From CAVVAL01 sp963742725 (GTDB taxonomy: Bacteria > Actinomycetota > Actinomycetes > Mycobacteriales > Cryptosporangiaceae), in NCBI GenBank assembly GCA_963742725.1, contig CAVUMX010000003.1, forward strand, positions 1,302,001 to 1,366,000: DNA of 64,000 bases, given 5' to 3'. Both the position numbers and the translations under genes were made by a program. This document shows, piece by piece, positions 1-7,785 of this stretch (positions are counted from its first letter, which is position 1; the number at the start of each line of letters is the position of its first letter). The notes beneath the pieces are model-generated. The model searched no databases. It was not told where the DNA came from and saw only the letters and a list, made by a program, of their open reading frames with translations.

Positions 1-313
1 CGCGCAACGCGCCGCCGACAAGCTCGCCGCGCGGCCGATCCCGGTGCTGCTCGTGTCGCGGCTCATCCCGGGCGGCCGGGTCCCCGTCCTGCTGGCGGCC
101 GCGCTGTACGGCGTGGCGTGGCGGGAGTTCGCCGTCGCCAACCTGTTCGCGTCGCTGCTGTGGTCAGCGGTGTACGCGTCGATCGGCCTCGCCGGGCGGG
201 CCCTGTTCCCCGAGCCCTGGCAGGGGATCGTCGCCGTCGTGGTCCTCGTCGTCCTCATCTCGCTCGTCGGCGGATGGGTCCGGCGGTGGCGTGAGGCTCG
301 CGCGCAGCCCTAG
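1..313 (+). CDS. DedA/VTT-family membrane protein, C-terminal part
   Basis: The reading frame is open from the left edge (base 2) to the TAG at 311-313, so the true start lies outside the window. The visible ~103 residues contain a 'SRLIPGGR' motif, resembling the conserved R-x-x-PGxR segment of the DedA/VTT family. Two hydrophobic segments follow (about 'VPVLLAAALYGV' and 'GIVAVVVLVVLISLVG') and then a basic tail ending RRWREARAQP. DedA proteins are inner-membrane lipid or ion transporters, but the substrate cannot be told from this fragment. The last 150 bases are antisense to the end of the convergent phosphodiesterase gene. Confidence 0.6.
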   Translation, partial: AQRAADKLAARPIPVLLVSRLIPGGRVPVLLAAALYGVAWREFAVANLFASLLWSAVYASIGLAGRALFPEPWQGIVAVVVLVVLISLVGGWVRRWREARAQP

Positions 314-2482
314 CCCGTCGAGCCACCGCACGAGCTGGTGGTGGACGGTGTCCGCGCCGATCAGCGGCCCGGGCTCGATCTTCCACGCGGCGGGGTAGGC
401 CAGGAACGCGTCGGTCTGGCCGCCGCCGAGCCCGCCGTGGCAGCCGACCAGCTCCTCGAACGCGGCCACCTCGTCGGTGCCCTCGTCGATGCGGCTCACC
501 ACGACCAGGTCGCCGACGTGCCCCATGCGCTGGTGGACGAGCAGGTCGCGGGCGGTGAGCGGCCCGTAGGGGGCCAGGGGGTCGTCGCCGGTGACCGCGC
601 CCGTCCGCAGCGCGTGGGTTCCCCTGGCGCCGAGCGCGACAGGGCCGAGCGTGGCGGAGTCGACCACGACGAACCCGATCCCGGGATGGTTCGCCAGGCC
701 CTGCACGAGCGCGCGGTGGGCCGTCGCGAGGTCCTCCAGCGCATGCCGGACAGGCAGGTAGATCATCGCCAGGTTGCCGGACGCCACGACCACCACCTCG
801 GGGTGGCCCCGCTCGATCGCCTCGCTCTCCCGCTCGGCCGGGCCGAGGACGACGCCACCGCCGGCCATGTGGGTGCGCATCGCGGCGCGGGCGGCGGCGC
901 CCGTCGGGCCGTGCTGGCCGGCGACGCTGGTCAGCAGCGTGTTGAGCGGGCCCCAGTCCTCAACGTCGCCGGTCGCCGCCGCGGTGTGGTCACCGCCACC
1001 GTTCGTGACCTCGCTGTTCGTGACATCGCCGTCCGGGGCCCCGCCGTCCGTTGCCTCGCTGTTCGTTGCCTCGCTGCTCGCCATGAGCCGGTGGACGACC
1101 TGCTCCAGGGTCTCGCCGTAGCGCTGGCGGAACGGCGCGCCCTGGCTCTGACCGTGGTCGGACAGCACCACGATCTCGTAGTCGCGGGCGGCGCCCCGGG
1201 CCAGCCGGCGCAGGGTCCCGAGCACCCGGTCGACGCCTTCGAGCGCGTGCAGCGACTCGGGCCGGGCCGGGCCGGCGTGGTGGGCGACCTCGTCGTAGTC
1301 CACGAAGTCGCAGTAGATGACCGGCGTGCCACGGGCCATCTGTTCGGCGATCAGCGCGACGTTCAGGTCGCGGAGCAGCACGTTCGTGACGGCGCGGAGC
1401 ACGATGAACGCGCCTCCCCGCCGCACCCTCGGCAAGATGCCGCGCCGGCGCTGGCTCCGCGCCTGGTGGATCTCCTTCACCATCTCGCCGGCCGAGAGGA
1501 TCAGCCCGCGCGCGAGCCCGTACGGGTTGGCCATGAACGCCGCGTACCCGCGCGCCGACCGGCCCGGGAGGGCCGCGTTGCTGACGGTGAGCAGGCTGGT
1601 CGTGGCGTCCCCGGAGAAGATGTTGCTGATGCTGGCGCCGCCGCCGGCGAGCAGGCCGCGCCCGTCCGAGAGACGCTTCTCGATGACGGCCGCATCGCTC
1701 GGACGGTTCGTCACCATGAGCCGCCCGGTGTCGCGCTCGTACCAGCGGAACGCCGGCACGTCCGTGACGTTGCCGTGCATGATCCCGGCCTGGCTCGCGG
1801 GCGTCGTCGACGGCAGCCCGGTGTGCCAGGCCACCGTGCGGTGCGAGCCTTCACGCAGCCACCGGCCCAGGTTGGGCAGGTTCCCGGCCTTGACCGCCCA
1901 GCCGAGCAGGTCGGCGCCGAGCCCGTCGATCTGGACGATCAGCACGCCCGGACCACCCGCCCGGGGCATCCGCCGCTTGTCCCGTGCCATCTGCTTGAGC
2001 GCCTGGCCGAGGAACGCGTCGTCGCTGCCCGCGTCGGCGAGCCAGTTGATCAGCGCGGTGAGGACACCGGCGATCCAGGAGGCGACGAAGACGTCCGGGA
2101 GGCTCGGCGCGTTCACGCCCGGGTCCAGCGCGAACGCCACCCACAGGACGATCGCCTGCACGCAGATGCCGAGCAGCAACGCACCGACCCCGCCGAGCGC
2201 CACCGCGCACGCCACCAGCAGCGGACGCAGCAACGCGCCGACGATCGCCACCACGAACACCAGCCGGACCATCGACGGGATGCCCGTCGAATGGATGCTC
2301 GGCAACGCCCACAGCGTCAGGCTCAGGACGATGAACGACGTGATGCCGGCGCGCAGCATCGACCGCGTGCGCGCCCAGGTCGGACGCCACTCGCGCAGCA
2401 TGTCCAGCCCGATACGCAGCACACCCTGCGCTCTGCCCCCGGCCTCACTGTCTGGGCGAGGTGCGTGATCACCGCCCGTCAC
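164..2482 (-). CDS. Membrane-anchored alkaline-phosphatase-superfamily phosphodiesterase
   Basis: The protein has 772 residues from a GTG start. The N-terminal ~150 residues form a holin-like membrane domain with about four hydrophobic segments ('FIVLSLTLWALPSI', 'LVFVVAIVGALL', 'ALLLGICVQAIVLWVAFAL'). A type I phosphodiesterase / nucleotide pyrophosphatase domain follows: 'VLIVQIDGLGADLL' with a metal-binding Asp, the nucleophile region 'TGLPSTTPASQAG', 'DFVDYDEVAHHAGP' and 'VVLSDHGQSQG'. These are the metal-site motifs of the superfamily. A Ser/Thr/Asp/Glu-rich low-complexity insert (bases about 1000-1085) interrupts the catalytic domain. The tail is acidic and disordered and overlaps the DedA-like gene. 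The substrate is unknown; phospholipid-headgroup or glycolipid phosphodiesters are plausible. Confidence 0.8.
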   Translation of the reverse strand: MTGGDHAPRPDSEAGGRAQGVLRIGLDMLREWRPTWARTRSMLRAGITSFIVLSLTLWALPSIHSTGIPSMVRLVFVVAIVGALLRPLLVACAVALGGVGALLLGICVQAIVLWVAFALDPGVNAPSLPDVFVASWIAGVLTALINWLADAGSDDAFLGQALKQMARDKRRMPRAGGPGVLIVQIDGLGADLLGWAVKAGNLPNLGRWLREGSHRTVAWHTGLPSTTPASQAGIMHGNVTDVPAFRWYERDTGRLMVTNRPSDAAVIEKRLSDGRGLLAGGGASISNIFSGDATTSLLTVSNAALPGRSARGYAAFMANPYGLARGLILSAGEMVKEIHQARSQRRRGILPRVRRGGAFIVLRAVTNVLLRDLNVALIAEQMARGTPVIYCDFVDYDEVAHHAGPARPESLHALEGVDRVLGTLRRLARGAARDYEIVVLSDHGQSQGAPFRQRYGETLEQVVHRLMASSEATNSEATDGGAPDGDVTNSEVTNGGGDHTAAATGDVEDWGPLNTLLTSVAGQHGPTGAAARAAMRTHMAGGGVVLGPAERESEAIERGHPEVVVVASGNLAMIYLPVRHALEDLATAHRALVQGLANHPGIGFVVVDSATLGPVALGARGTHALRTGAVTGDDPLAPYGPLTARDLLVHQRMGHVGDLVVVSRIDEGTDEVAAFEELVGCHGGLGGGQTDAFLAYPAAWKIEPGPLIGADTVHHQLVRWLDGLGLRASLTPPPDPSADERDEDDEDHDGDDPLPGLGEQGPPGEADRRVHR

Positions 2483-2560
2483 CGATCCACCCTGACACAG
2501 GAACGCCGTCGCGGCGTCCTCCTGCGGGGCAGATCAGGGAGAACTCAGGGTCGAACAGAC

Positions 2561-3049
2561 CTACCGGGGGAGCAAGGCCTCGATCGCCGCCATGATCTCC
2601 GGCGCCTCCGGCTCCACGTTCGGCCGGAACCGGGCCGCCACGGTGCCGTCGGGGGCGATCAGGAACTTCTCGAAGTTCCACTGGACGTCGCCGCCGGTGC
2701 CGGCCGCGTCCTCGGTCTTCGTCAGCTCGGCGTAGAGCGGGTGCCGGCCGGCGCCGTTCACGTCGACCTTCTCGTACAGCGGGAAACTCACGCCGTAGCT
2801 GGTCGAGCAGAACGTCTGGATCTCCTCGGCCGAACCCGGCTCCTGCCCGCCGAACTGGTTGCACGGCACGCCGACGACGGAGAAGCCGCGCTCGGCGTAC
2901 TTCTCCTGCAGGCGCTCCAGGCCGCTGTACTGCGGGGTCAGGCCACACTTCGACGCGACGTTGACCACCAGCAGGACGTTGCCGGCAAGGTCGCCGAGCG
3001 AACCGGGCTCGCCGGTGAGGGTACGGATCGGGATGTCGTGAACCGTCAC
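2561..3049 (-). CDS. Glutathione-peroxidase-family thiol peroxidase
   Basis: This 162-residue protein has the family's usual length. It carries the peroxidatic 'NVASKCGLTPQY' motif with Cys35 where animal enzymes have selenocysteine, plus the partners Gln in 'CNQFGGQEPG' and Trp-Asn in 'VQWNFEKFL', completing the Cys/Gln/Trp/Asn catalytic tetrad. Bacterial Cys-type members reduce peroxides mainly with thioredoxin rather than glutathione. I chose the GTG at 3049 because GGAGG lies 10 bases upstream; a longer frame to 3085 lacks such a site. It is probably cytosolic, with no signal peptide. Confidence 0.92.
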   Translation of the reverse strand: MTVHDIPIRTLTGEPGSLGDLAGNVLLVVNVASKCGLTPQYSGLERLQEKYAERGFSVVGVPCNQFGGQEPGSAEEIQTFCSTSYGVSFPLYEKVDVNGAGRHPLYAELTKTEDAAGTGGDVQWNFEKFLIAPDGTVAARFRPNVEPEAPEIMAAIEALLPR

Positions 3050-3110
3050 GATTGCGGGACCTCCGGGTAGGAATCTGTCCGCCACCTTATCCGGGCAAAT
3101 CCAGCGCCGA

Positions 3111-3533
3111 TCAATTCAGCGTCCCGGGTGAGGAAAGCCACAGCACCTCCTGCCCGGTCACCTCCGCGACATGCTCGTAGTCACGGTCGTAGTGGAGCAG
3201 GGTCAGGTCGTGCGCTTCGGCCGTGGCCGCGATCAGCAGATCGACCGGCCCCGCCGACCGGTGCGTCCCCCGCTCGGTCATCTCGGCCTGTACCTCGCGC
3301 GCACGCTCGAAGACGCGCTCGGGCGCGGGCACCCACGGGAACGTCTCGCGTAACACCCGCGCCAGCTTGTCCCGGTTCGCGACCGACCGGGCGGTGAACA
3401 TCATCTCCAGCTCCACCGGCGGGCAGACCGACACGAGGCCGGCGTCGATCCGCTTCTTCCACCCCTTCGTCGCCCCGGGCCTGTGGATGAGCCTGGCGAG
3501 AGCGCTGGTGTCGGCGAGGTAGCGGTCGGTCAC
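3111..3533 (-). CDS. vapC: VapC-type PIN-domain ribonuclease toxin
   Basis: A 140-residue PIN domain. It has the acidic pocket of the family: Asp8 in 'YLADTSAL', Glu41/Glu43 in 'PVELEMM', Asp98 in 'GPVDLLIAATA' and Asp116/118 in 'HYDRDY'. These would coordinate Mg2+ for RNA cleavage. The GTG start overlaps the stop of the upstream antitoxin gene (GTGA), the usual translational coupling of vapBC operons. The RNA target cannot be deduced. The toxin should be held inactive by the VapB-like partner, which normally also represses the operon. Confidence 0.9.
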   Translation of the reverse strand: MTDRYLADTSALARLIHRPGATKGWKKRIDAGLVSVCPPVELEMMFTARSVANRDKLARVLRETFPWVPAPERVFERAREVQAEMTERGTHRSAGPVDLLIAATAEAHDLTLLHYDRDYEHVAEVTGQEVLWLSSPGTLN

Positions 3534-3742
3534 GGGCGGCGGTAGTTCGACTTCACGAGCAACTCGTCGAACTGGCCGGTCTTGGCCATCTCGACGAGGG
3601 TTTCGAACCCGCGGCGGCGCTTGAGGCGCGCGGACATCTCCAGCAGCGCGGCGTTGATCGTTTCCTCGGCGCCGTCGGTGCCGAGGATCTCGGCGGCCTC
3701 GGCCAGGGCTTCACTGTCGACGTTGACGTGGATCTCGGCCAT
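3530..3742 (-). CDS. vapB: VapB-type antitoxin
   Basis: A 70-residue protein starting at the ATG at 3742, with GGAGG eight bases upstream. The N-terminus 'MAEIHVNVDSEALAEAAEILGT' followed by 'EETINAALLEMSARLKRRRG' is the ribbon-helix-helix-like VapB fold seen in actinobacterial antitoxins. The C-terminal tail ('FETLVEMAKTGQFDELL') would wrap the toxin's active site. It is the first gene of a two-gene operon with the PIN toxin, overlapping it by four bases. Confidence 0.88.
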   Translation of the reverse strand: MAEIHVNVDSEALAEAAEILGTDGAEETINAALLEMSARLKRRRGFETLVEMAKTGQFDELLVKSNYRRP

Positions 3743-3865
3743 GGAAGCAACCTCCACGTCGTAGGCGAACGATGCTGACAACGAGTGTATCCCTCCACTG
3801 GACACGAGGCCGCCGAACGACGGGCACGGAACCAATCATCCACGCCCTGTCAACTACGGCTGCGG

Positions 3866-4201
3866 TTAGTTGTCGCCGCTATCGTCCTTTTCGCCAGCGC
3901 TGTCGTCGTCCGCCTCGGTGCCGACGATGGCGAAGTTCTTGTCGAGCTGTACCTCCACCTGCCGGCCGTCCGCCTGCCGGACCTCGACCTCGTAGGCGGC
4001 GCCGTCGTCGCCGGCTTCGGTCTCGGTGACCGTGCCGCCGCCGGTGTGTGCCAGCGCCGCCGCGACGGCCTTGTCCTTCGTCGCGCCGGTCAGCGGCTGG
4101 TCGCCGTCGCCGCCGGCTGCCACCGCGGCTCCGGTCGCGCCGAGCGCGATCACGGCGCCACCGGCCGATGCCGCGAGGATGATCTTCGTCCGCTTGTTCA
4201 T
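3866..4201 (-). CDS. PepSY-domain secreted or membrane-anchored protein
   Basis: A 111-residue protein. The ATG at 4201 is preceded by AAAGGGAG at five bases. It opens with 'MNKRTKIILAASAGGAVIALGATGAAVAAGG', a signal peptide or single membrane anchor. One PepSY unit follows ('DKAVAAALAHTGGGTVTETEAG' to 'VEVQLDKNFAIVG') and then an acidic, Ser-rich tail. PepSY domains are thought to inhibit proteases or modulate envelope sensors. Such genes often sit next to OmpR-type two-component systems, as here: the response regulator starts about 560 bases away on the other strand. Confidence 0.8.
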   Translation of the reverse strand: MNKRTKIILAASAGGAVIALGATGAAVAAGGDGDQPLTGATKDKAVAAALAHTGGGTVTETEAGDDGAAYEVEVRQADGRQVEVQLDKNFAIVGTEADDDSAGEKDDSGDN

Positions 4202-4314
4202 GGGTGCTCCCTTTCCGGCTGTACGACTCCCGCATCGTGCGCCAGGCGTCCTGAACGTCACCTGACGAAGCGATCCGACCGGTCGCAACAACGGCGGCGG
4301 CCGCGCACGGTGGA

Positions 4315-4704
4315 TCAGGTCAGCGAGCGGCCGGTCGTGGTGTCCACGTGCGACGGGATCTCACCCTCGTGGCGGTCGCCGGTCGAGGACGTGCCCGACG
4401 GTTCGAACATCAGGATCGACCCGCCCGGCGACGACGGCTTGTGCTCGACGCCCTTCGGTACGACGAACGTATCGCCGGTGCGCAGCACGACGGTCGTCTC
4501 GGTGCCGTCGGCGTCGCGCAGGGCGATGTCGAACCGGCCGTCGAGCACCAGGAAGAACTCGTCGGTGTCGTCGTGGACGTGCCAGACGTGGTCGCCCTTG
4601 GCGTGGGCGACCCGCACGTCGTAGTCGTTCATGCGGGCGACGATGCGAGGGCTGTAGACGTCGTCGAAGGTCGCGAGGGCAGCGGTCAGGTTCACGGGTT
4701 CCAT
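4315..4704 (-). CDS. Single-domain cupin protein
   Basis: A 129-residue small cupin. Motif 1 is 'HVWHVHDDTDEFFLVLDG' (His, His, Glu metal ligands) and motif 2 is 'GDTFVVPKGVEHKP' (His ligand), so the metal site looks complete. Family members range from isomerases and dioxygenases to ligand-binding proteins; nothing here narrows the choice. It is divergent from the two-component system, with 55 bases between start codons. A GACACT box seven bases before the ATG suggests a leaderless transcript. Direct repeats in the shared gap may bring it under the response regulator. Confidence 0.82.
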   Translation of the reverse strand: MEPVNLTAALATFDDVYSPRIVARMNDYDVRVAHAKGDHVWHVHDDTDEFFLVLDGRFDIALRDADGTETTVVLRTGDTFVVPKGVEHKPSSPGGSILMFEPSGTSSTGDRHEGEIPSHVDTTTGRSLT

Positions 4705-4720
4705 GCCGTCCAGTGTCGCG

Positions 4721-4739
4721 GTTCAGCGCCTGTTCAGCG
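4721..4739 (+). promoter_or_regulatory. Direct repeats between cupin and two-component genes
   Basis: GTTCAGCG occurs at 4721-4728 and 4732-4739, an 11-base period. That is the spacing expected for two OmpR-family monomers on one DNA face. The repeats fall over the -35 position of the response regulator gene, whose GATACT box is at 4749-4754 with GTG at 4760. They also flank the GACACT box of the divergent cupin gene. They are a good candidate autoregulatory site. Confidence 0.55.
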
Positions 4740-4759
4740 GTGGTGAGCGATACTGAGCC

Positions 4760-5416
4760 GTGAAGTTGTTGCTGGTCGAGGACGACGCGAAGGTCGCGGC
4801 GGCGGTCACCCGTGGGCTGCGCGCCGAGGGTTACACGGTGGAGCACGCGGCCGACGGTGTGGACGGCCTGTGGCTCGCGACGGAGGGCAGCTTCGACCTG
4901 ATCGTGCTGGACGTGCTGCTACCGGGCCGGGACGGGTACGACGTGTGCGCGGCGCTGCGGGCCGCCGGCGACTGGACGCCGATCCTCATGCTCACCGCGC
5001 TCGACGGCCCCCGGTCGGAGACGCGCGGGCTCGACTGCGGTGCCGACGACTACCTCGCCAAGCCGTTCGCGTTCCCGGTCCTGCTGGCGAGGGCCCGTGC
5101 CCTGCTCCGCCGTGCCGACCGGGCCCCGGCGCCTTCCACGGTGGGCGATCTGCGGATCGACTCCCGCCGCCGCCGTGCGTGGCGCGGCGACGAGGAGCTG
5201 GCGTTGACGGCGCGCGAGTTCGCGGTGCTGGAGTACATGGTCCGCCGCGCCGGCCAGGTCGCGTCCAAGTACGACATCCTCGGCGGCGTCTGGGAGCAGG
5301 ACTTCGACGGCGATCCGAACATCGTCGAGGTGTACGTGCGCCGGCTCCGGCTCAAGATCGGCACGGACCAGCTGGAAACCGTGCGCGGCGCCGGCTATCG
5401 CCTGGGTGAGCCGTGA
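4760..5416 (+). CDS. OmpR/PhoB-family response regulator
   Basis: 218 residues. The receiver domain has the acidic pair Asp8/Asp9, phospho-acceptor Asp51 in 'LIVLDVLLPG', Thr79 and Lys101 ('LAKPF'). The C-terminal winged helix ('LALTAREFAVLEYMVRRAGQ' to 'VEVYVRRLRLKIG', 'VRGAGYRLGEP') is typical of OmpR/PhoB regulators. It starts at GTG, five bases after a GATACT box, so it is probably leaderless. The stop overlaps the start of the kinase gene (GTGA). The stimulus is unknown; the adjacent PepSY gene hints at envelope stress. Confidence 0.95.
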   Translation: MKLLLVEDDAKVAAAVTRGLRAEGYTVEHAADGVDGLWLATEGSFDLIVLDVLLPGRDGYDVCAALRAAGDWTPILMLTALDGPRSETRGLDCGADDYLAKPFAFPVLLARARALLRRADRAPAPSTVGDLRIDSRRRRAWRGDEELALTAREFAVLEYMVRRAGQVASKYDILGGVWEQDFDGDPNIVEVYVRRLRLKIGTDQLETVRGAGYRLGEP

Positions 5417-6666
5417 CCGTCCGGCTGCGGGTGGCGGCGCTGGCGGCGCTCGCGGTCCTGGCCGTGCTCACCGTTGCGGGGATCGGACTGGTGCTGGCCG
5501 AGCGGTTCCTGCTCACCCGCAACCTCGACGACGCCCTGCGGCTCCGGGCGGACGGCATCACCGCCCGGAGCATCCTCGGGGATCTCGGCGACGACGACCT
5601 GTTCGCGCAGATCGTCGGCCCGGACGGCACCGTCCTCGACGCCACGGCCAACCTCGGCGACGCCCCCGCGCTCACCGGGACAGGCGTCCGCACGATGGAC
5701 GACATCCCCGTCGACGACGGGCCGTTCCGGGTGGTGACGACCCGGGTCGACGGGGCGGTCGTGCACGTCGGCGGCTCGCTCGATGACGTGGACGAAAGCG
5801 TCGGCACCCTCGCCACGATCCTGCTCGTGGCGGTGCCCGCGCTGACGGCCGCGCTGGCGGCGCTGATCTGGACCCTGGTCGGCCGGACCCTGGCGCCGGT
5901 CGAGGCCATCCGCTCCGAGGTGGCCGCGATCGGCGGCGACGACCTGCACCGGCGCGTGCCGGAACCGGCCAGCCGCGACGAGATCGCCCGGCTCGCCCGC
6001 ACGATGAACGCCATGCTCGACCGGGTCGAGGAGGCCGCGACGCGCCAGCACCGGTTCGTCTCGGACGCTTCGCACGAGCTGCGCAGCCCGCTGACGAGGA
6101 TCCGTTCGGAGCTGGAGGTCGACCTGGCCCACCCCGGCACCGCCGACCCGTACGCGACGCACCGCAGCGTCCTGGACGAGGCGACCACGCTGCAGCGGCT
6201 GGTCGACGACCTGCTGGAGCTGGCGCGCGGCGGCGACGGGCACCAGGGACCCGTCGACCTGGACGATGTCGTCCTCGCAGAGGCCCGCACGGTAGATGGG
6301 CTGACGGTCGACACCAGCGGCGTCTCGGCCGCGCAGGTGCGGGGCGACGGCGGCCAGCTCGCCCGCGCGGTCCGGAATCTCGTCGACAACGCGGCGCGCC
6401 ACGCCCGCACGGTCGTCACCCTGACCGTCGCGGAGCAGGACGGTCACGCCGTCCTCACCGTCACCGACGACGGTCCCGGCATCCCGCCGGACGAGCACGA
6501 GCGGGTGTTCGAGCGGTTCGCCCGCCTCGACGGTGCCCGTACCGACGGCGGGAGCGGGCTCGGACTGGCGATCGTCCGCGAGATCGTCGGGCGGCACGGC
6601 GGCACCGTCCGCGTCGATCCGGACCACCACGACGGCGCCCGCCTGGTCGTAGAGCTGCCCTGTTGA
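5413..6666 (+). CDS. Sensor histidine kinase, partner of the OmpR-type regulator
   Basis: 417 residues. It has a membrane segment at about 8-30, an extracytoplasmic loop of about 100 residues, a second segment near 133-155, and a HAMP linker. The HisKA box is 'FVSDASHELRSPLTRIRSE' with His221. The HATPase domain has an N-box 'LARAVRNLVDNAARHA', G1 'VTDDGPGIP' and G2 'GGSGLGLAIVREIV'. All catalytic elements are intact. It overlaps the response regulator by four bases and forms a two-gene operon with it. Confidence 0.95.
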   Translation: MTVRLRVAALAALAVLAVLTVAGIGLVLAERFLLTRNLDDALRLRADGITARSILGDLGDDDLFAQIVGPDGTVLDATANLGDAPALTGTGVRTMDDIPVDDGPFRVVTTRVDGAVVHVGGSLDDVDESVGTLATILLVAVPALTAALAALIWTLVGRTLAPVEAIRSEVAAIGGDDLHRRVPEPASRDEIARLARTMNAMLDRVEEAATRQHRFVSDASHELRSPLTRIRSELEVDLAHPGTADPYATHRSVLDEATTLQRLVDDLLELARGGDGHQGPVDLDDVVLAEARTVDGLTVDTSGVSAAQVRGDGGQLARAVRNLVDNAARHARTVVTLTVAEQDGHAVLTVTDDGPGIPPDEHERVFERFARLDGARTDGGSGLGLAIVREIVGRHGGTVRVDPDHHDGARLVVELPC

Positions 6667-6688
6667 CAGCGCTGGCTACGGTCTCGCG

Positions 6689-7762
6689 ATGTTCAAGGGC
6701 GATCTCGGCCGCAGCGGCTCCCACGGGGCCAGCGGCGTGCAGGAGCTGTCGGGCGTGGCGTGGCAGCGGGAGTTCGACAAGCCGGTGTCCGGCGCGGCGG
6801 TCGTGGACGGGCAGGTCCTCGTCGCGGCGGAGTTCAGCGGCCAGGTGCACGCGCTCGACCTCAGCGACGGCACCGAGGTGTGGCGGGTCACGCACAGCGA
6901 CCACTACCTGGAACGCGACCACCCGTCGACGACGGTCCACCCGACGGTGGCCGGCGACCTGCTGGTGTGCCGGTCCGCGTGGACCCTGAGCGCGCTCGAC
7001 CGGAAGACCGGCGAGCGTCGCTGGTGGACGACGCCGCACAGCGACGGGCCGGCCCCGTCCTGCCCCGCCGTGCTGGACGGGCTCGTGATCCACACCCAGG
7101 GCGGCTACTCCGGCGGGAACGCGTTCACCGCCAGCGTGGAGGCGACCGACCTCGCCACCGGCGACGAGGAAGTGTGGAACTACTCCGACGACACGGACGA
7201 GCGGCTGATCAACCCCGACCACCCCACGGTCGCCGACGGCCTCGTGTTCGTCTTCGAGGGCGACCAGTGGTGGGACGAGGAGAACACGGCCGACATCCGG
7301 CGGACCCTGGTCGCGCTGGACGCCCGGACCGGCGCGCTGGTGTGGAGCCGCGATCTGCCCGCGCGGCAGTGCCCGGGGCACCCGGCGGCGGTCGAGCAGG
7401 GCACGGTCTGGTTCACGACGTCCCGAGTGGACGACGAGGACGCCGTGATGTGGGTGGCGCAGGCGGTGGACACCGGGACACTCTGGGCGGTGCCGGCGAC
7501 CGGCGGCGAACCGCGCGCGGTGTACGGACTCGGGTCGGCGCCGGCCGCGGCGCCACTGCTCGCCGGCGGCCTGGTGCACGTCCCCACGGTCGACGGCACC
7601 GTCCACGCGGTCGACGCCGCGACCGGCACCGCACGCTGGACGTTCCAGGGTGAACCGTGCGGCAAGGCCGAGATGCTGAACCTGCCGTCGGCCGTCACGC
7701 TGGCCGCCGCCGACGGGCGGATCTACGTGACGTCGGCGCACAGGATCGTCGCACTCGGATAG
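6689..7762 (+). CDS. PQQ-like beta-propeller repeat protein
   Basis: 357 residues with repeated blades of the PQQ/PQQ-like type, such as 'GQVHALDLSDGTEVWRV', 'WTLSALDRKTGERRWWT', 'LVALDARTGALVWSRDL' and 'GTVHAVDAATGTARWTF'. There is no signal peptide and no catalytic PQQ-dehydrogenase residues are obvious, so it is more likely a cytoplasmic scaffold or a sugar/protein-binding propeller than an enzyme. A TACGGT box six bases before the ATG and no Shine-Dalgarno suggest a leaderless transcript. It begins 22 bases after the histidine kinase. Confidence 0.75.
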   Translation: MFKGDLGRSGSHGASGVQELSGVAWQREFDKPVSGAAVVDGQVLVAAEFSGQVHALDLSDGTEVWRVTHSDHYLERDHPSTTVHPTVAGDLLVCRSAWTLSALDRKTGERRWWTTPHSDGPAPSCPAVLDGLVIHTQGGYSGGNAFTASVEATDLATGDEEVWNYSDDTDERLINPDHPTVADGLVFVFEGDQWWDEENTADIRRTLVALDARTGALVWSRDLPARQCPGHPAAVEQGTVWFTTSRVDDEDAVMWVAQAVDTGTLWAVPATGGEPRAVYGLGSAPAAAPLLAGGLVHVPTVDGTVHAVDAATGTARWTFQGEPCGKAEMLNLPSAVTLAAADGRIYVTSAHRIVALG

Positions 7763-7785
7763 GCCCCGCGCGCTAGCCTACGGGC

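Noticed and set aside
1000..1085. Repetitive stretch in the phosphodiesterase gene as a separate repeat element
   Set aside because: It is in frame and encodes a Ser/Thr/Asp/Glu-rich low-complexity loop; most simply an expanded linker.
338..3070. A 910-codon plus-strand frame across the phosphodiesterase and peroxidase genes
   Set aside because: It is antisense to two well-supported genes and has the composition of a shadow frame.
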